Assembly (NCBI GenBank): GCA_025526995.1
Contig: JAHLKG010000002.1
Location: 1,488,001 to 1,552,000 of the forward strand
Reading direction: 5' to 3'
DNA from: Powellomyces hirtus
Taxonomy: Eukaryota > Chytridiomycota > Chytridiomycetes > Spizellomycetales > Powellomycetaceae
Length of the DNA: 64,000 nucleotides
A model generated the notes under the pieces. The model ran no database searches. It was given only the letters and a program-made list of their open reading frames with translations, and was not told the DNA's origin. Positions within the stretch are counted from its first letter, which is position 1; each line of letters opens with the position of its first letter. Shown one piece after another: positions 24,851 through 35,361 of this stretch. The position numbers were made by a program, and so were the translations under genes.

Positions 24851-26107
24851 TCAGTGCTTCCCAATGATAGCTGGAACAGTAGTGACAGTGATTTGTTCGT
24901 CCCACGCGCATGTGGCGATCTGGCCCTCAAAGAACATGGACATATCTATGCCGAGGACGAATTCCGTGTGCAGGTCATGCACATGAACCATGGGTCGATC
25001 TGGCACCGCCGTGTCCCACACGCGCATGGTCATGTCGTAGCTGGCCGAGACGACAATGTCGCCGCTATGTGGGGAGCATTTGACTCGGCGCACCGCATAT
25101 TCATGACCTTGAAGAAGCCGGACTTCACGGTCCGGGAATCGGAGGTCCCATGTTTTGATGCAGTGGTCTACGCTGCCGGTAACGATCATGTTGGGGTGGT
25201 ATTTGTTCCAGTCGAGAGCAAGCACTTCGGCATTGTGGGCGCGGATCGTCTGCGCAGAACGGGGTTGGCGGACATCCCATATTTTGGCAGTGTGGTCTCC
25301 GGAGGCTGAGGCGAAGGTCTCGCCGCTGGTTGGTGACCAGACGGTTTGATATATGCAGTGTGTGTGTTCGTGCCATGTCATCAGTGACTGCGGGGCCTCT
25401 GGCTTCCACTAAGCAGTGCCGAGTCATGTTCAGGATAGTTTCTCCAGTCATCCACACATTGATTCCAACGCTTACCAGCTTGATTGTCTGATCCCAAGAC
25501 CCACTCACAAAAGTGTCTTTGTTCACCAGGTTCCACTTCACAGAAAAGACCTCCCGACTGTGTTCACTCCAATTTCGAACGGGAAAATCCTACAGAGGAC
25601 CATAAGTTGATCGATCAACCGAGCCGGGGCAAAAGAGTGACGTCCGTACCGATAATGTCACATCCCAAAGCTTGATGCTCCCATCCCCACTACTTGTAAC
25701 TATCTGGTTCTCATGTGCTTCACTCCAAGCGCAATCATATAACCCGTCTTGTGTGTCGTATCTGTACCGTTAACAGCTATCAGTCCCAGGTACGAGAGTA
25801 CGTTCACCGGCATTTGTGTTAAAGTCCACTGCCGTCCGGTGCCCCACTGACCTCTTCTTACTTACACACGGTCAACGGACATTCCGTCCGGCCCAGCGCC
25901 AACCCCCAACAGCCACAAACGTCCATTTCCAACTATCCCGAAATTTGCGGCTGTGGCGCATGCTATGCGATTCTCAAAGAATGGACTGTACTCGATCTAC
26001 AAGCTGGGTAAGAAAGAATTCCTATGCGATAGCACTGCTTCAAAATATTGTGTGCTTACCGCATATCCATTGTACCCGGCTGTGCGGAAACGCAGGACGC
26101 CTGCCAT
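24851..26107 (-). CDS. PEX7: Peroxin-7, WD40 receptor for PTS2 proteins
   Basis: Cytosolic receptor that carries PTS2-bearing proteins to the peroxisome import machinery. Five exons: 26107-26060, 25996-25866, 25761-25650, 25589-25476, 25387-24851; 313 residues. The N-terminus is MAGVLRFRTAGYNGY, then EYSPFFENRIACATAANFGI, a Pex7 signature. WD units follow: YDCAWSEAHENQIVTSSGDG, IKLWDV, FVSGSWDQTIKLW-type with a splice after IKL, FASASGDHTAKIWDVR, IVTGSVDHCIKTWDLR, IVVSASYDMTMRVWD. The diagnostic last repeat is HTEFVLGIDMSMFFEGQIAT followed by CAWDE. All five exons join in phase. It is divergent from the PIP-box gene, 160 bp away. Confidence 0.94.
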
Positions 26108-26267
26108 TATTTTGGTCTCTTATCAAGTTGTGAATGCCCAAACCTCAATTGCCGCCCAAATGTGTAAATTTCATCGCACCAGTGACCGCGTGAGTCATCA
26201 ACCTCCGATTTTATTTAGACTTTTTCGACATCACCGTTTCTTTCCCGGCAGGAAGGAAACCTCCCAA

Positions 26268-28011
26268 ATGACGATGGACCTGTTTCCTTTCGACGACTTC
26301 GGACTGGCATTCGACGAGACTCCGGTTGAAGAAAACAGCGAGTTCACATGGGACTTCGACAAAGGAACTCGGAAGCCCGACGTCAACCTTGTGGATTCCG
26401 ATATAATCAGCCGAGAGCACCGCAAGAACGCAATGGTGATTGGAAGCACTGACGATGAAGAGGACAGCCATGAGGATATCTCTCGGGTCTGTGTTCTCAG
26501 CGGGGATCAGTTGGCGGAGAATGACCAGCTCAATCGTTCGATCAAGCAACCAGAACGAGAAAGTGGAGATCATCTTCCGAATATCCTGTCGAAGAAACGA
26601 AAAGCCCCAGATTCAACATCACCATTATTACTGGGCCAGACCTCCTTGCCATCCTACTTCCCACCTGCCGTCAAAGAGTCAGATTCCAAACCAACATCTC
26701 CTTCAATGAAACCGCAAAACGCTGCTCGTACCACTACAGTGAATGTAGGGAATTCGGAGAACATTAAGGATCTACTTGTTCCCACATACTTCGTGATGAA
26801 GGGGGAAGCGTCAGCTGTCTTCCGAAAGGAGGCGCCTTCAGGATTGAATACCCGCGGCTTCAAGGCTGAGATTCTATGGCCCGAGCAACAGAAGACGTTG
26901 ATTGTAGGTTTTTGCATTGGAAGGGTCTGCGTCCGAGGCGATCCACTGAATGCAATCTCACATAGCTGTACGCAGATATGCCATCCGATGAGTTTACATA
27001 TCAAGAAGAGGCGACGGATCCATACCCGAGGCACTCCCTCCCACTGCTCTGTTCGCATTTGCAAACTTGCATCCGTGCAGGCAAAGCACCACAGGCCGCA
27101 AGGACCGCCTATGAACTCATGAGAGTGGATATGGTAGTGTTTCTTCGCAAGTTGCTCATGTTCGTCCTGCTGGAGGCAGTTCCCAATCCAGACTACCCTG
27201 GTGTGTTATTTTGTGACGGATCCAGCAAAGTGTCCCTATTGTGCTAATTGTTCTCATGACACCAGCGGTAGTGTGGCTCCTGTGTGCAGTGAAGGAAGGG
27301 TTCCGACTGCCTACAAGACTCCGTGAATGGCTACTGGGCCTTGTTCTCGCAACTGCTAGCAGTGACTTTCGAGATCTCGTGGATGCGGCGGCAAAATCAC
27401 AGCCTGTACATCTGATATCTCGGACAGTAGTTGACCTTCCCTCCACTAAGCGTGACCTGATATATGCACTTCAGCTGGCAAAGGTCTTTCAAAGCGATGG
27501 TAAGTATATTCGCACCGCCTTGCATTGCTCTGCAGCTTCTAAGCCACCGGACTGTTAAATAGCGGACAAAGCTGTCATCGATGAGCTCACGCACGCGTGG
27601 ATAAGGCGCATGTCCACCGGAGATCCGTATGGGACCACGTACGTGCGAACATGTTTCACGGTTCTAGGTGCATCACTCATCGGAATGGAACTGGATATCG
27701 ATGAATGGGATCTGAGCGCTATGAACGCCCATTCTTCTGAAATAGTTGACATGGTGCGGCATGAAATGACATCCGACGAGAAACGAAGATGGCCAGATGA
27801 CGCTGTGATCAAAAGGGCCATTTCGGATCGTGGCACGGTCGCGAACAGGAGAGCGCCAATCTCCCCCGATGCCCAACCATCCCCTCCATCGAGCCCTAGT
27901 GATCCCCTCGCTGGGGAGGTGGATACTTTTTGGAGAAAATATCGACAAGTAGTGCCGCGACTTCAAATGAAGTATCTGAAGACCATTTACTCCAGGTCTC
28001 GCGATAGATGA
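26268..28011 (+). CDS. Unrecognised nuclear protein with a PCNA-interaction (PIP) motif
   Basis: Four exons: 26268-26903, 26966-27200, 27266-27499, 27563-28011; 517 residues. The N-terminal 200 residues are acidic and disordered (DDEEDSHEDIS), then an NLS-like SKKRKAPDS directly before QTSLPSYF, an exact PIP box (Q-x-x-L-x-x-Y-F, about residues 125-132). Residues about 215-480 are folded and helical (RVDMVVFLRKLLMFVLLEAV, PAVVWLLCAVKEGFRLPTRL, REWLLGLVLATASSDFRDLV). The final part is Pro/Ser-rich then basic. I know no family with certainty. The disordered, NLS and PIP-box head followed by a helical domain suggests a replication or repair accessory factor; a CANIN/SLF2-like or Nse6-like fold is one idea to test. 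Start ATG at 26268; an ATG at 26274 is equally possible. Confidence 0.8.
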
Positions 28012-29385
28012 GCGTTGTTGTTCGCTGGTTCTTAGCTCGAGTCTCTAGACCCGCAATATTGTGAACAATCTTTTGTCTTCCTGCGCTCTACCTCGCTTCT
28101 GCCTGGGTTGGTGGCTGCGCCAGCTGGTTGAGTGGCTCAAATGGGCCGAATTGGAAATTGGAAGGAGAAAACGAATAAAACCACAGCACCTCTGGGAAAG
28201 ACATATGAACAATGGGAAGAACGAACTGGACGGGGATCTGTCAGAAAAAATAGGAAGTCTGACCAAATGACATTGGCAATACCGGGGGGTTCTGAACCTG
28301 GTGGAGGACACGCGTGTGTCGAGCGCCTTACGCCCAGATTTCATCCTCAAATGAATGAGTTATGGCTGACACTGTGCCAGGACAGTTCCAAACAAACTGT
28401 CCATTTACCAAGTGCACGCGAATTGTGACGTAAAACATCGTTACGGCTTCAACTTGTTGGAAAGTGACATGTTGCAACTCAGCACCGCAAAACACGCCCA
28501 TACACCGTCCCTGCCGGCGATGGCAACTCAGACCAAATCATGCTCCAAGAATGAAGAGTCGGGGGCGGTATTGTTGGCCTGTCTACTGCCAATACGGATC
28601 CATAGAAAGCCGTAAGGTTTGCTTGCGGATCGCTTGACCTGTTCCTTGCGACTGTGAGAGGCAAATGGTAAACGCATTTGAGGCTGATGCTAATCAGCGA
28701 CGTCGGGGAAGTATGTTGTATTTTGTGTAGGCTGGTAGGGATTGGGGCCAGCCATGATACAGCCTGAGCATCACCCTATCGAAATTGAAGCATATCTGCA
28801 GCATCCGCTGGCAAATCTTCTGCCCCGTTGGAGTGTTCCTCCCAAATGGAATTCAGAAAATGTTCGAGGTTGTTGCTCACTTCAGCGTCCCGGCGCATGG
28901 ACAATGATTCAGAAAGTTTCTGGTCAAGTTATTCCAACAAAGGCATTCATAAGATTTACCACATTGCACATTCATCCGGCCGGGGCTTGACGAGGAAAAC
29001 ACCGCGCTCGGCCAGACACACGGTCGTTCTCGTCACCTTCGCGCCAGGACCCAAGATCCATCAGTCGTTGCCTCAGATTGCGGAATACCTCCCCAACCAC
29101 CCCAACTGTGAACCCCTTCGGCCTCATACCGCCTTCCGCCTCGCCCGGTTGACCTCCCTGACTGCGAACCCCGCTTCCGTCTAAGCTTCGAAAGTTAGCG
29201 GCTACCGCGATCCAGCTTCTTGATCGTATCGAGAGTGCGTCCCGAGTGAGTAAACACTCTTGGCCTACCAACTGTTCCCACCGAAATCGGAACAGCCTTC
29301 CCTACACTGGCACCCCAAATGCGCTTGGACTACGCAAGAGGGCATCGATACGCCTTCAGAAGCTGGACGGCTGCCCTTTCAAAAC
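28012..29385. other. Long intergenic region without a supported gene
   Basis: 1374 bp between the PIP-box gene and the 3' end of the next minus-strand gene. Several 80-120-codon ORFs occur on both strands, but none has a domain, a coherent splice partner or coding-like composition. I see no repeats, tRNA or named elements. Confidence 0.4.
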
Positions 29386-31752
29386 TTAGGTGGACTCGGA
29401 CTCTTCCGAGCGCTTACACTTCTTACTCAGCGGCTCCTTCGCCGTATCCTTTGTGTTCGGCGTCTGGAAGGTCCGTACCATCACCGGAAGACGGGGGGGA
29501 GTCCTCGAACCACCGTGTAGCCGACCTGCCAAACCGATCTTCCTCGTCGTCATCGTCATGACCTGCCCCCAAATCAAAAGGGTTTTGCACATGTCAATGA
29601 GGACGGGAAACTGCATGAACTCCCGCGGCAAGTCATAACGACAGATGTCACCAATTAGCACTACACCTGTGTCCAACTTCGCAGCCTTGCGCAGAGTCCA
29701 CGAGGTCGCGAGGTTGACGGAGGCCCAGAGAGGAACGACCACTGACTTGTGACGCTGAACATGGTCGATCATGTCCTTGACTCCCTTCACGACCTTGAGC
29801 TTGGCCTGGTCCGCTTCTTTGGGATTAGCGGCCCATGACCCTTTCTTCGCCTCCCCCCACACTAGCGACAGACCTGAACATGTCTGCCACAGGAGATCGG
29901 CCTTCCTTTCGTGCACGTGCGTGGCGTCGGGCTCGGCTTGTTGCAATTTCCGCTCCTTGGAAGCAGCGACGACTTCCTCGGGCGGACTGAGTACCACGCA
30001 TGGGGGGGTCAGGGTGCGGAAGATGGAGTCCCACTCGCGCACAAAGTACGCTTCGCGAGTGTTGGTGTTCTCCGGGCGTTCACAGTTGTTGAGGCTAAAA
30101 CAACGCATTCAGTACTGTATATGACGGGCAAGTGCTTGACAAGAAACTGAAAAGAAAACATACAATGCGAGGATAACCTGCAGAAGGTTATCATAGAGTG
30201 GCTCAACGGACCCTAGAGTCTGCCGGTGAGTAAACATCACGTCACGCATTTCTCTAGGGCGCATGAACGACCCTGTCTCAAATTCCTGCTCAAGAAAAAG
30301 GAGAAAAGAAATGCATTGCTGCAATTCTTTACTCGTGAGTGAGTCCAAATTGAAATACTGCTCATACTCGACCTTGTCCTTCCAGATTTTCTTGATGTGG
30401 TCCAGGTCCTGAAGATCCATCAGCTTTCCTGGTAGCTCTTCCACGTCAACGACAAACGAATGGAAAGGGCTATTGGGAGGTAAAACGGGTGAGGAAACGG
30501 TAGGAGGACTCTCATTTGCGAGCATGCTAAATCACCTTTCCCTTTCCATCCTTTCAGCAATGTCCAGAGTAAGATCTTCCAAGATCTTACCCGAGGGAAG
30601 GGGGGTGTTGCCCATAGCGCTTCTTTGGCGGCGGAGGGTGGAGATCGTACTCATTTGATCCGAGTACTGCGAGGAGTCATCCGACGAGGCACAGCCCTCG
30701 GACGACGTGTAGCTTGGATCAGCGTCGTCGTCATCAGACGTGTACACCAAATCGATGATCCTAGTCAACGAACGTTCAAACTTAACAAAAATTATCAAAA
30801 ACGAAAAACGAACGAAATGGCAGTACCTCGTCCTCTTTTGCCTGCTCGTCACCTTCCTCAAAACTTCGAAGGCCCCACTTGCTGTCTCCCGAGCCACCGC
30901 ATTGCTATTTTGAGCGACCGCATTGCTACTTTCAGCAATCCGCACAATCCCGTCAATCATGCGTTCGGCAAGACGATCGGTGTCCTTGCGAAACCATTCG
31001 ATCAGAAACACGCTTGCGCTAAGGGAAATCGAAAAACAACTTACTTCGGCGCTGGCGATAATCTTCTGCTTCAGTTTCTCGAAGTGTTCCTTGGCCTCGA
31101 AGTGGGAAGAGGGAAAGAAACATGTCAGTTATCGTGCGTTCATAATATGCAGACCGGACGGCCAAGTTCTTCAAAGATGACTTTGCAACCACCTCAGAAC
31201 CCAACGGGGAAATCCTGGTGGTCGGACATGTGCAGAGTCTCGATGAGCTCTCCACCATGCCAGGGCAGGGTGGTCAAACAACAAGTCCGACTCCCTGTCC
31301 CATCACAGACCCTTTCGGGAAATTCTCCAAAGTCATACATCGGGAAATTCTCCAAAGTCATACATCGGGAAATTCTCCAAAGTTATTCAAGACAACCGCT
31401 TTGCAACCACCTCAGAACCCAACGGGGGGAAATCCTGGTGGTCGGACATGTGCAGAGTCTCGATGAGCTCTCCACCATGCCAGGGCAGGGTGGTCAAACA
31501 ACAAGTCCGACTCCCTGTCCCATCACAAACCCTTTCGGGAATTTCTCCAAAGCGTCGTCACCTGCATGCTTAAGCACTTACCCTGCCTCCCACGCGCTTC
31601 AAAAGCAGCTCCTTCCGTTTCCATGCTGCTTTGCCATCTGTAACTGAAGAGAGTTTGTTGATGGCAAGATGAACTGCTACCTTGTACTCTTCCCATTCCG
31701 CGCCATTGTGCGCGTCCAAGAATGCGTTATGGGTGAGGGGATCACGAGCCAT
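29386..31752 (-). CDS. Unrecognised protein with PD-(D/E)XK-like motif
   Basis: Five exons: 31752-31582, 31095-30827, 30760-30536, 30469-30164, 30094-29386; 559 residues, all canonical GT-AG sites and compatible phases. Intron 3 (30535-30470) is 66 nt and would otherwise place a TGA in frame. Residues about 65-150 form a helical, coiled-coil-like region; an acidic Ser/Asp stretch follows (YTSDDDDADPSYTSSEG). The C-terminal 235 residues hold REAYFVREWDSIFRTL and the pattern ERKADLLWQ, then about 12 residues later VWGEAKKGSW. This D...(hydrophobic)E-x-K spacing is that of PD-(D/E)XK nuclease folds, and similar domains are common in expanded fungal gene families. The tail is basic (SKKCKRSEES). 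Nuclease assignment is inference from one motif. Intron 1 contains a tandem duplication. Confidence 0.7.
31179..31551. repeat. Duplicated 150-bp block and 25-bp tandem repeats inside intron 1
   Basis: A block beginning TTTGCAACCACCTCAG at 31182 recurs at 31401 with few changes over about 150 bp. Between the copies the unit TCGGGAAATTCTCCAAAG is repeated about three times with a 25-bp period (31316-31386). All of it lies in intron 1 (31581-31096) of the minus-strand gene. Confidence 0.85.
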
Positions 31753-32380
31753 TGTTTAGTGGGGGGTTTCTGTGAGAGGGAGCTGGAAACAAGATGGCGA
31801 TGGGAAACAAGATGAGGACGCGTAAGTGGTGTCTGCCGGCCCGGACTATAAAACCCCCTGGCGCCCAACGCGTGGTCACCGTTGCCATGCAAAAGCAAGC
31901 AAGCAAGCAAGCGCTACGCTGTCTGCAAAGGGGGCTCCTGTCCGCCCCGCGTGGGGCCTCGCTGCTGTTGCCATGGCTGCAGAGGGGGTAGCGTGTAGCC
32001 GCTGACCGCTCGCCTCTCCCCGCTCGCTCTCGTCTTCCCCACCACACTTCTTCTTTCTTCCCTTTCCCTCACACGCACACACACGCAACTTCTGTTTAGT
32101 TGCGCCTCACCTAATTTTTCCCCACGCGCCCCCGTTCCCCCAACTCACTCATCTAGCCCCGAAAACGGAACAGTACGAGATGAAGGCAAAGTGCACGAGA
32201 GGGGATGGACCCGAAGACTCATCACACGCTGTCATACGCCCCGCGTCCAAAGATACTATTTTCCAAGCCACTGGTTCGATTTCCGAAGGACGCGGATCGA
32301 AGTTAGCTAAAGGAATGGCGAAACAAGCCTCATCCCACCTCATTATCACATGCATCCTGAAACAAGGATAATGCGTGTCT
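31753..32380. promoter_or_regulatory. Upstream region of the PD-(D/E)XK-like gene, up to the retrotransposon nest
   Basis: About 630 bp. It contains an AAGC microsatellite (31892-31911) and a plus-strand pyrimidine-rich stretch (32010-32090), purine-rich on the strand of the gene. A minus-strand ORF at 32149-32388 looks somewhat protein-like, but no partner exon is seen. Confidence 0.4.
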
Positions 32381-32581
32381 TTGTACACGGTGAACTCACC
32401 GCTGTATCCGCGATAAGAAAAGCGGCTTAATAGTTGTCACGATAAGCAGAAATGCGCGCAAAGTATAAATAGTAGAGTACTTCCCGCTCCCTTCCAAAGA
32501 AATATATGGTCTTCTGAACCCACACTTGTGTTCTATTCCTTGTTCTATTCGACCTAAGACACTGAAAACCACACGTATTAC
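32381..32581 (+). repeat. Probable right end of a 5' LTR of the outer (degenerate) element
   Basis: The sequence ends in TATTACA at 32581 and is followed at once by TGGTAGCACC. The gypsy element further on has the same LTR-end/PBS arrangement. A TATAAATAG box sits near 32464. The left edge is not defined: I find no TGTAAT start, so the LTR may be truncated or begin elsewhere. Confidence 0.45.
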
Positions 32582-33846
32582 ATGGTAGCACCACTACATT
32601 GATCTCGGTTATCCTCACTATCGATATTCTCTACACCATCTTATGTCGACCGCACGGATTGAAGCATCTATCACTGCATTAGTGGCAGCGGCCACGGCTG
32701 CTGCCGCTGCCTTGCCAGCCGGAACGGCACCTCCGCTTCCGTTATGGATCGCTCCAGTGCCAGCTCCAGCCGGCAGCTGGCCAGCTGCTAGTGAAACTCA
32801 AGCGGCTCGTACCGCCATGGAGGCAGCTCGCGACGATACCTTGCATTATAAAGGCCAGCAGGATCTAGAAGTGATTGATCAATTTGTTACCTATCATGAA
32901 ATACTTACCCTATCCTGAATTGTATTCACAATGGGATTGACGAACTCACTTACCTTACCCAACATGTACCAACTACGTTGTCAGCCGAAGTCGATGTCTG
33001 GCATGCCCAATATATGCTATTGATGGTGGCTTTGCCGGCTGCCCCGACGGAAGGCCCCTTGGAATCGTGGATTACTGGATTCCTTTATTGATGGGTACCA
33101 AAGAACGTTACGGTTTGATTACATGCGGAGATTCGTGCTGCTTCTTTGAAAACATTGCTTGAAGATTATATTTGCTATATCGAACGCCAACTCCACTTGG
33201 AAGCATTAGCCATCCGTGCCAATGGCGCCTATATGGAACGCCCGATGACAAATCATGAACTCGTTGACCTGTTCAAGTCGGGTTTATCTTGTCACCCTCG
33301 ATATAGCCAATACCTGGTACACTCTATCGAACAATATGCCACAAACACGCTCACTAGTGATTGGACACAGATCAATTTTCCGACTGCAGTTACGGTCGCC
33401 CGCAACGCGTTCAACGCCAAAGGTCTAACCAACCATGATCTAATGGCTACGCAACGGACATGGTCTTCCCCAACGAGTTCGTCTAGTAATCAGTCCACGC
33501 CTTACTCATGACAAGGCCGTAATACTCCCCCGATGACTCCTAATCGTCAACAAGGACCACCTCGCACTCCAACTCGGAGGCAATCAAACATAGCCGCCGA
33601 TCCTCAGACCCCTCAGACGCCGCGCCCGCAACGATTGGGGCAACAATCACAGCAACGTCAGGGTAATCAAGGGAGGTCTTCCGGTTTCAATCGCATGTTT
33701 TGCACTCAATGTGGTCATACAAATCATCGAGCTGAAGAATGTTTTGCCAGACGACATGCTGATGGAACACCTCTTAATGATACTGCCGCATCTTTAGGCC
33801 AATGTGTGAAAACAGAATCTATAACGGATTTGCTGAACAGTTGGGA
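32582..33846 (+). pseudogene. Degenerate gag of the outer LTR retrotransposon
   Basis: Begins with an ATG at 32644 and an Ala/Pro-rich head, then breaks into several frames (33146-33511 and 33533-33874 are the largest). A CCHC knuckle, CTQCGHTNHRAEEC, near 33705 identifies nucleocapsid. Upstream text such as YICYIERQLHLEALAIRANG and VDLFKSGLSCHPRYSQYLV is capsid-like. Multiple shifts and stops make it non-functional. It is cut at 33846 by the gypsy element; its pol resumes after 41830. Confidence 0.75.
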
Positions 33847-34121
33847 TGTAATGAGGCGTGGCTCACCAGCCTAAGCCTAGACACGCGTCGGGAAGGGTCC
33901 CGCGCGAGATGGATGCTAGCGTCAGCATCCCGAAGGGTACTAGACCTCAGGGATGGCCACGGATGGCCATCACGTGACCAGGGCCGCTCCGCGGCCTAGA
34001 AGAAAAGTAGGAATGCTCCGACGAGGGCGCATTCAAGACTTAGAGATCTTACAGTAGAATTAGACATAGGGAATTCCCGAATAGAAGACTAGACTCTGGC
34101 AACAGACCTAGTATTATTACA
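33847..34121 (+). repeat. 5' LTR of the gypsy element
   Basis: 275 bp, TGTAATGAGG...TATTACA. Contains TCACGTGA (33970-33977), an E-box also found in the other LTR families here. Matches the 3' LTR almost perfectly. Confidence 0.95.
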
Positions 34122-34133
34122 TGGTAGCACTAC
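34122..34133 (+). other. Primer-binding site of the gypsy element
   Basis: TGGTAGCACTAC immediately follows the LTR. TGGTAGC is complementary to the 3' end of fungal initiator tRNA-Met, the usual primer for this class. Only the first seven or eight bases fit well. Confidence 0.6.
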
Positions 34134-34149
34134 CCCGTAGACGACAACA

Positions 34150-35361
34150 ATGGCACGTAGCACCAGGAACAGCCCAATGGCAGTAGGAGAACCCGAAGTC
34201 GACACACCGACTGACAACCCTGTCGCAATGTTAGCTGCACAATTGGCGGAGACCCAACGCCTACTGCAGGAACAGATCGCAATGGGAGAGGCCCGCTTCG
34301 AAGCCCTTCTCTCAAGGATTCCGACTCCAGTCCAACCAGCGGTTGCAACACCGCACGTCGACATCATCCTGGTGGAAGAAAACCGCGCACGAATGCAAGC
34401 TGAGAAGGAACGCTGCGAGAACCTTCGCAAGCAGCTGACACACTTCGACGGAAAAGGGAACAGTGAAGAAATGGTGTCGAAGGTCGATGAGTTCCTGAAG
34501 GTCCACACGCGCTACCTTGAGGCAACCGACTTCAGGACGGACCACCGGGACGTCGACCACATCTCGGGGTACCTCAAGGAAACCACCGACGAATGGTGGC
34601 AAATGCTCAGAGATGCCGGCGACCAGCCCACGACATTGGAAGAATTCACGAGGATCCTCCGCATCCGCTTCTACCCCGCCATCTTACGAAACACCGCAGA
34701 AGCAAAGATGAAACGGTTGGTTTTCACCAATAGCATATCGGAGTATATTGCCAAGTTCAATACCTTGCGGGCCCAGATCGCGACGCTCGACGACAAGGAG
34801 CTGCTTACCCCAAGGCAAGAACGTGACTATTTCTTGACGGGATTCTTGACCAACCATGTCGGCCAGTGCATTCGGGACCACTGCTATGCCGCAATCATGA
34901 GGAATAATGGCGCCGAGATCCCGATCACCGAGCTACAGAACGAAGCTCTACTATGCTACAGGATTCGAGGCTATGCGGACAATGTCGAGCGGGTAACCCC
35001 CGACGGGAGGAGACGTCAGTACGCTGCAGTCCAGCCGGCTCAGGTACATCGAGGGAACTATCAAGCACAAGAAAGGGGACGCCACACCCCCTATGGCTCA
35101 GGTCGTCCCACACGTGGTATGGACAACTACCAAGGGATTTCACGCCGTGAGCGCACCATCTACGACGAACGCCGTGAGCGCAACGAATGTTTCAACTGCG
35201 GGGGCAAGGGGCATTACGCCCGTGGGTGCTCAGCAAGTAAAGGTAAAACCGGTGAGCATAGAACGTTCGCCGCCCCTGTAGAGATCACCGAAGGGTCCAG
35301 AGACGAGGCGGCCAGCGACGGGGGCTCAGTCAACAGCTCGGATTTTCGCCCCGGGTGCTGA
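34150..35361 (+). CDS. gag: Gypsy Gag polyprotein
   Basis: 403 residues, intact. N-terminal coiled-coil-like segment (AMLAAQLAETQRLLQEQIAM), a capsid domain of the Ty3 type (TDEWWQMLRDAGDQPTTLEE and RFYPAILRNTAEAKMKRLVF), and one CCHC zinc knuckle CFNCGGKGHYARGC near residue 350. Forms the virus-like particle that packages element RNA. The stop overlaps the start of the pol frame by seven bases, with pol in the -1 frame relative to gag, so expression of Pol needs frameshifting or reinitiation; I do not see a perfect slippery heptamer. Confidence 0.93.
   Translation: MARSTRNSPMAVGEPEVDTPTDNPVAMLAAQLAETQRLLQEQIAMGEARFEALLSRIPTPVQPAVATPHVDIILVEENRARMQAEKERCENLRKQLTHFDGKGNSEEMVSKVDEFLKVHTRYLEATDFRTDHRDVDHISGYLKETTDEWWQMLRDAGDQPTTLEEFTRILRIRFYPAILRNTAEAKMKRLVFTNSISEYIAKFNTLRAQIATLDDKELLTPRQERDYFLTGFLTNHVGQCIRDHCYAAIMRNNGAEIPITELQNEALLCYRIRGYADNVERVTPDGRRRQYAAVQPAQVHRGNYQAQERGRHTPYGSGRPTRGMDNYQGISRRERTIYDERRERNECFNCGGKGHYARGCSASKGKTGEHRTFAAPVEITEGSRDEAASDGGSVNSSDFRPGC

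Noticed and set aside
28132..29271. Several 80-120-codon ORFs between two genes
   Set aside because: Overlap one another on both strands, no domains, no coherent splice sites.
30109..30525. Separate gene starting at an ATG at 30525
   Set aside because: The TGA before it falls inside a well-formed 66-nt GT-AG intron (30535-30470), so the segment is an inner exon of the larger gene.
32149..32388. Minus-strand ORF beside the first retrotransposon
   Set aside because: Somewhat protein-like but short, without ATG context, partner exons or recognisable motif; perhaps a gene remnant, not supportable.
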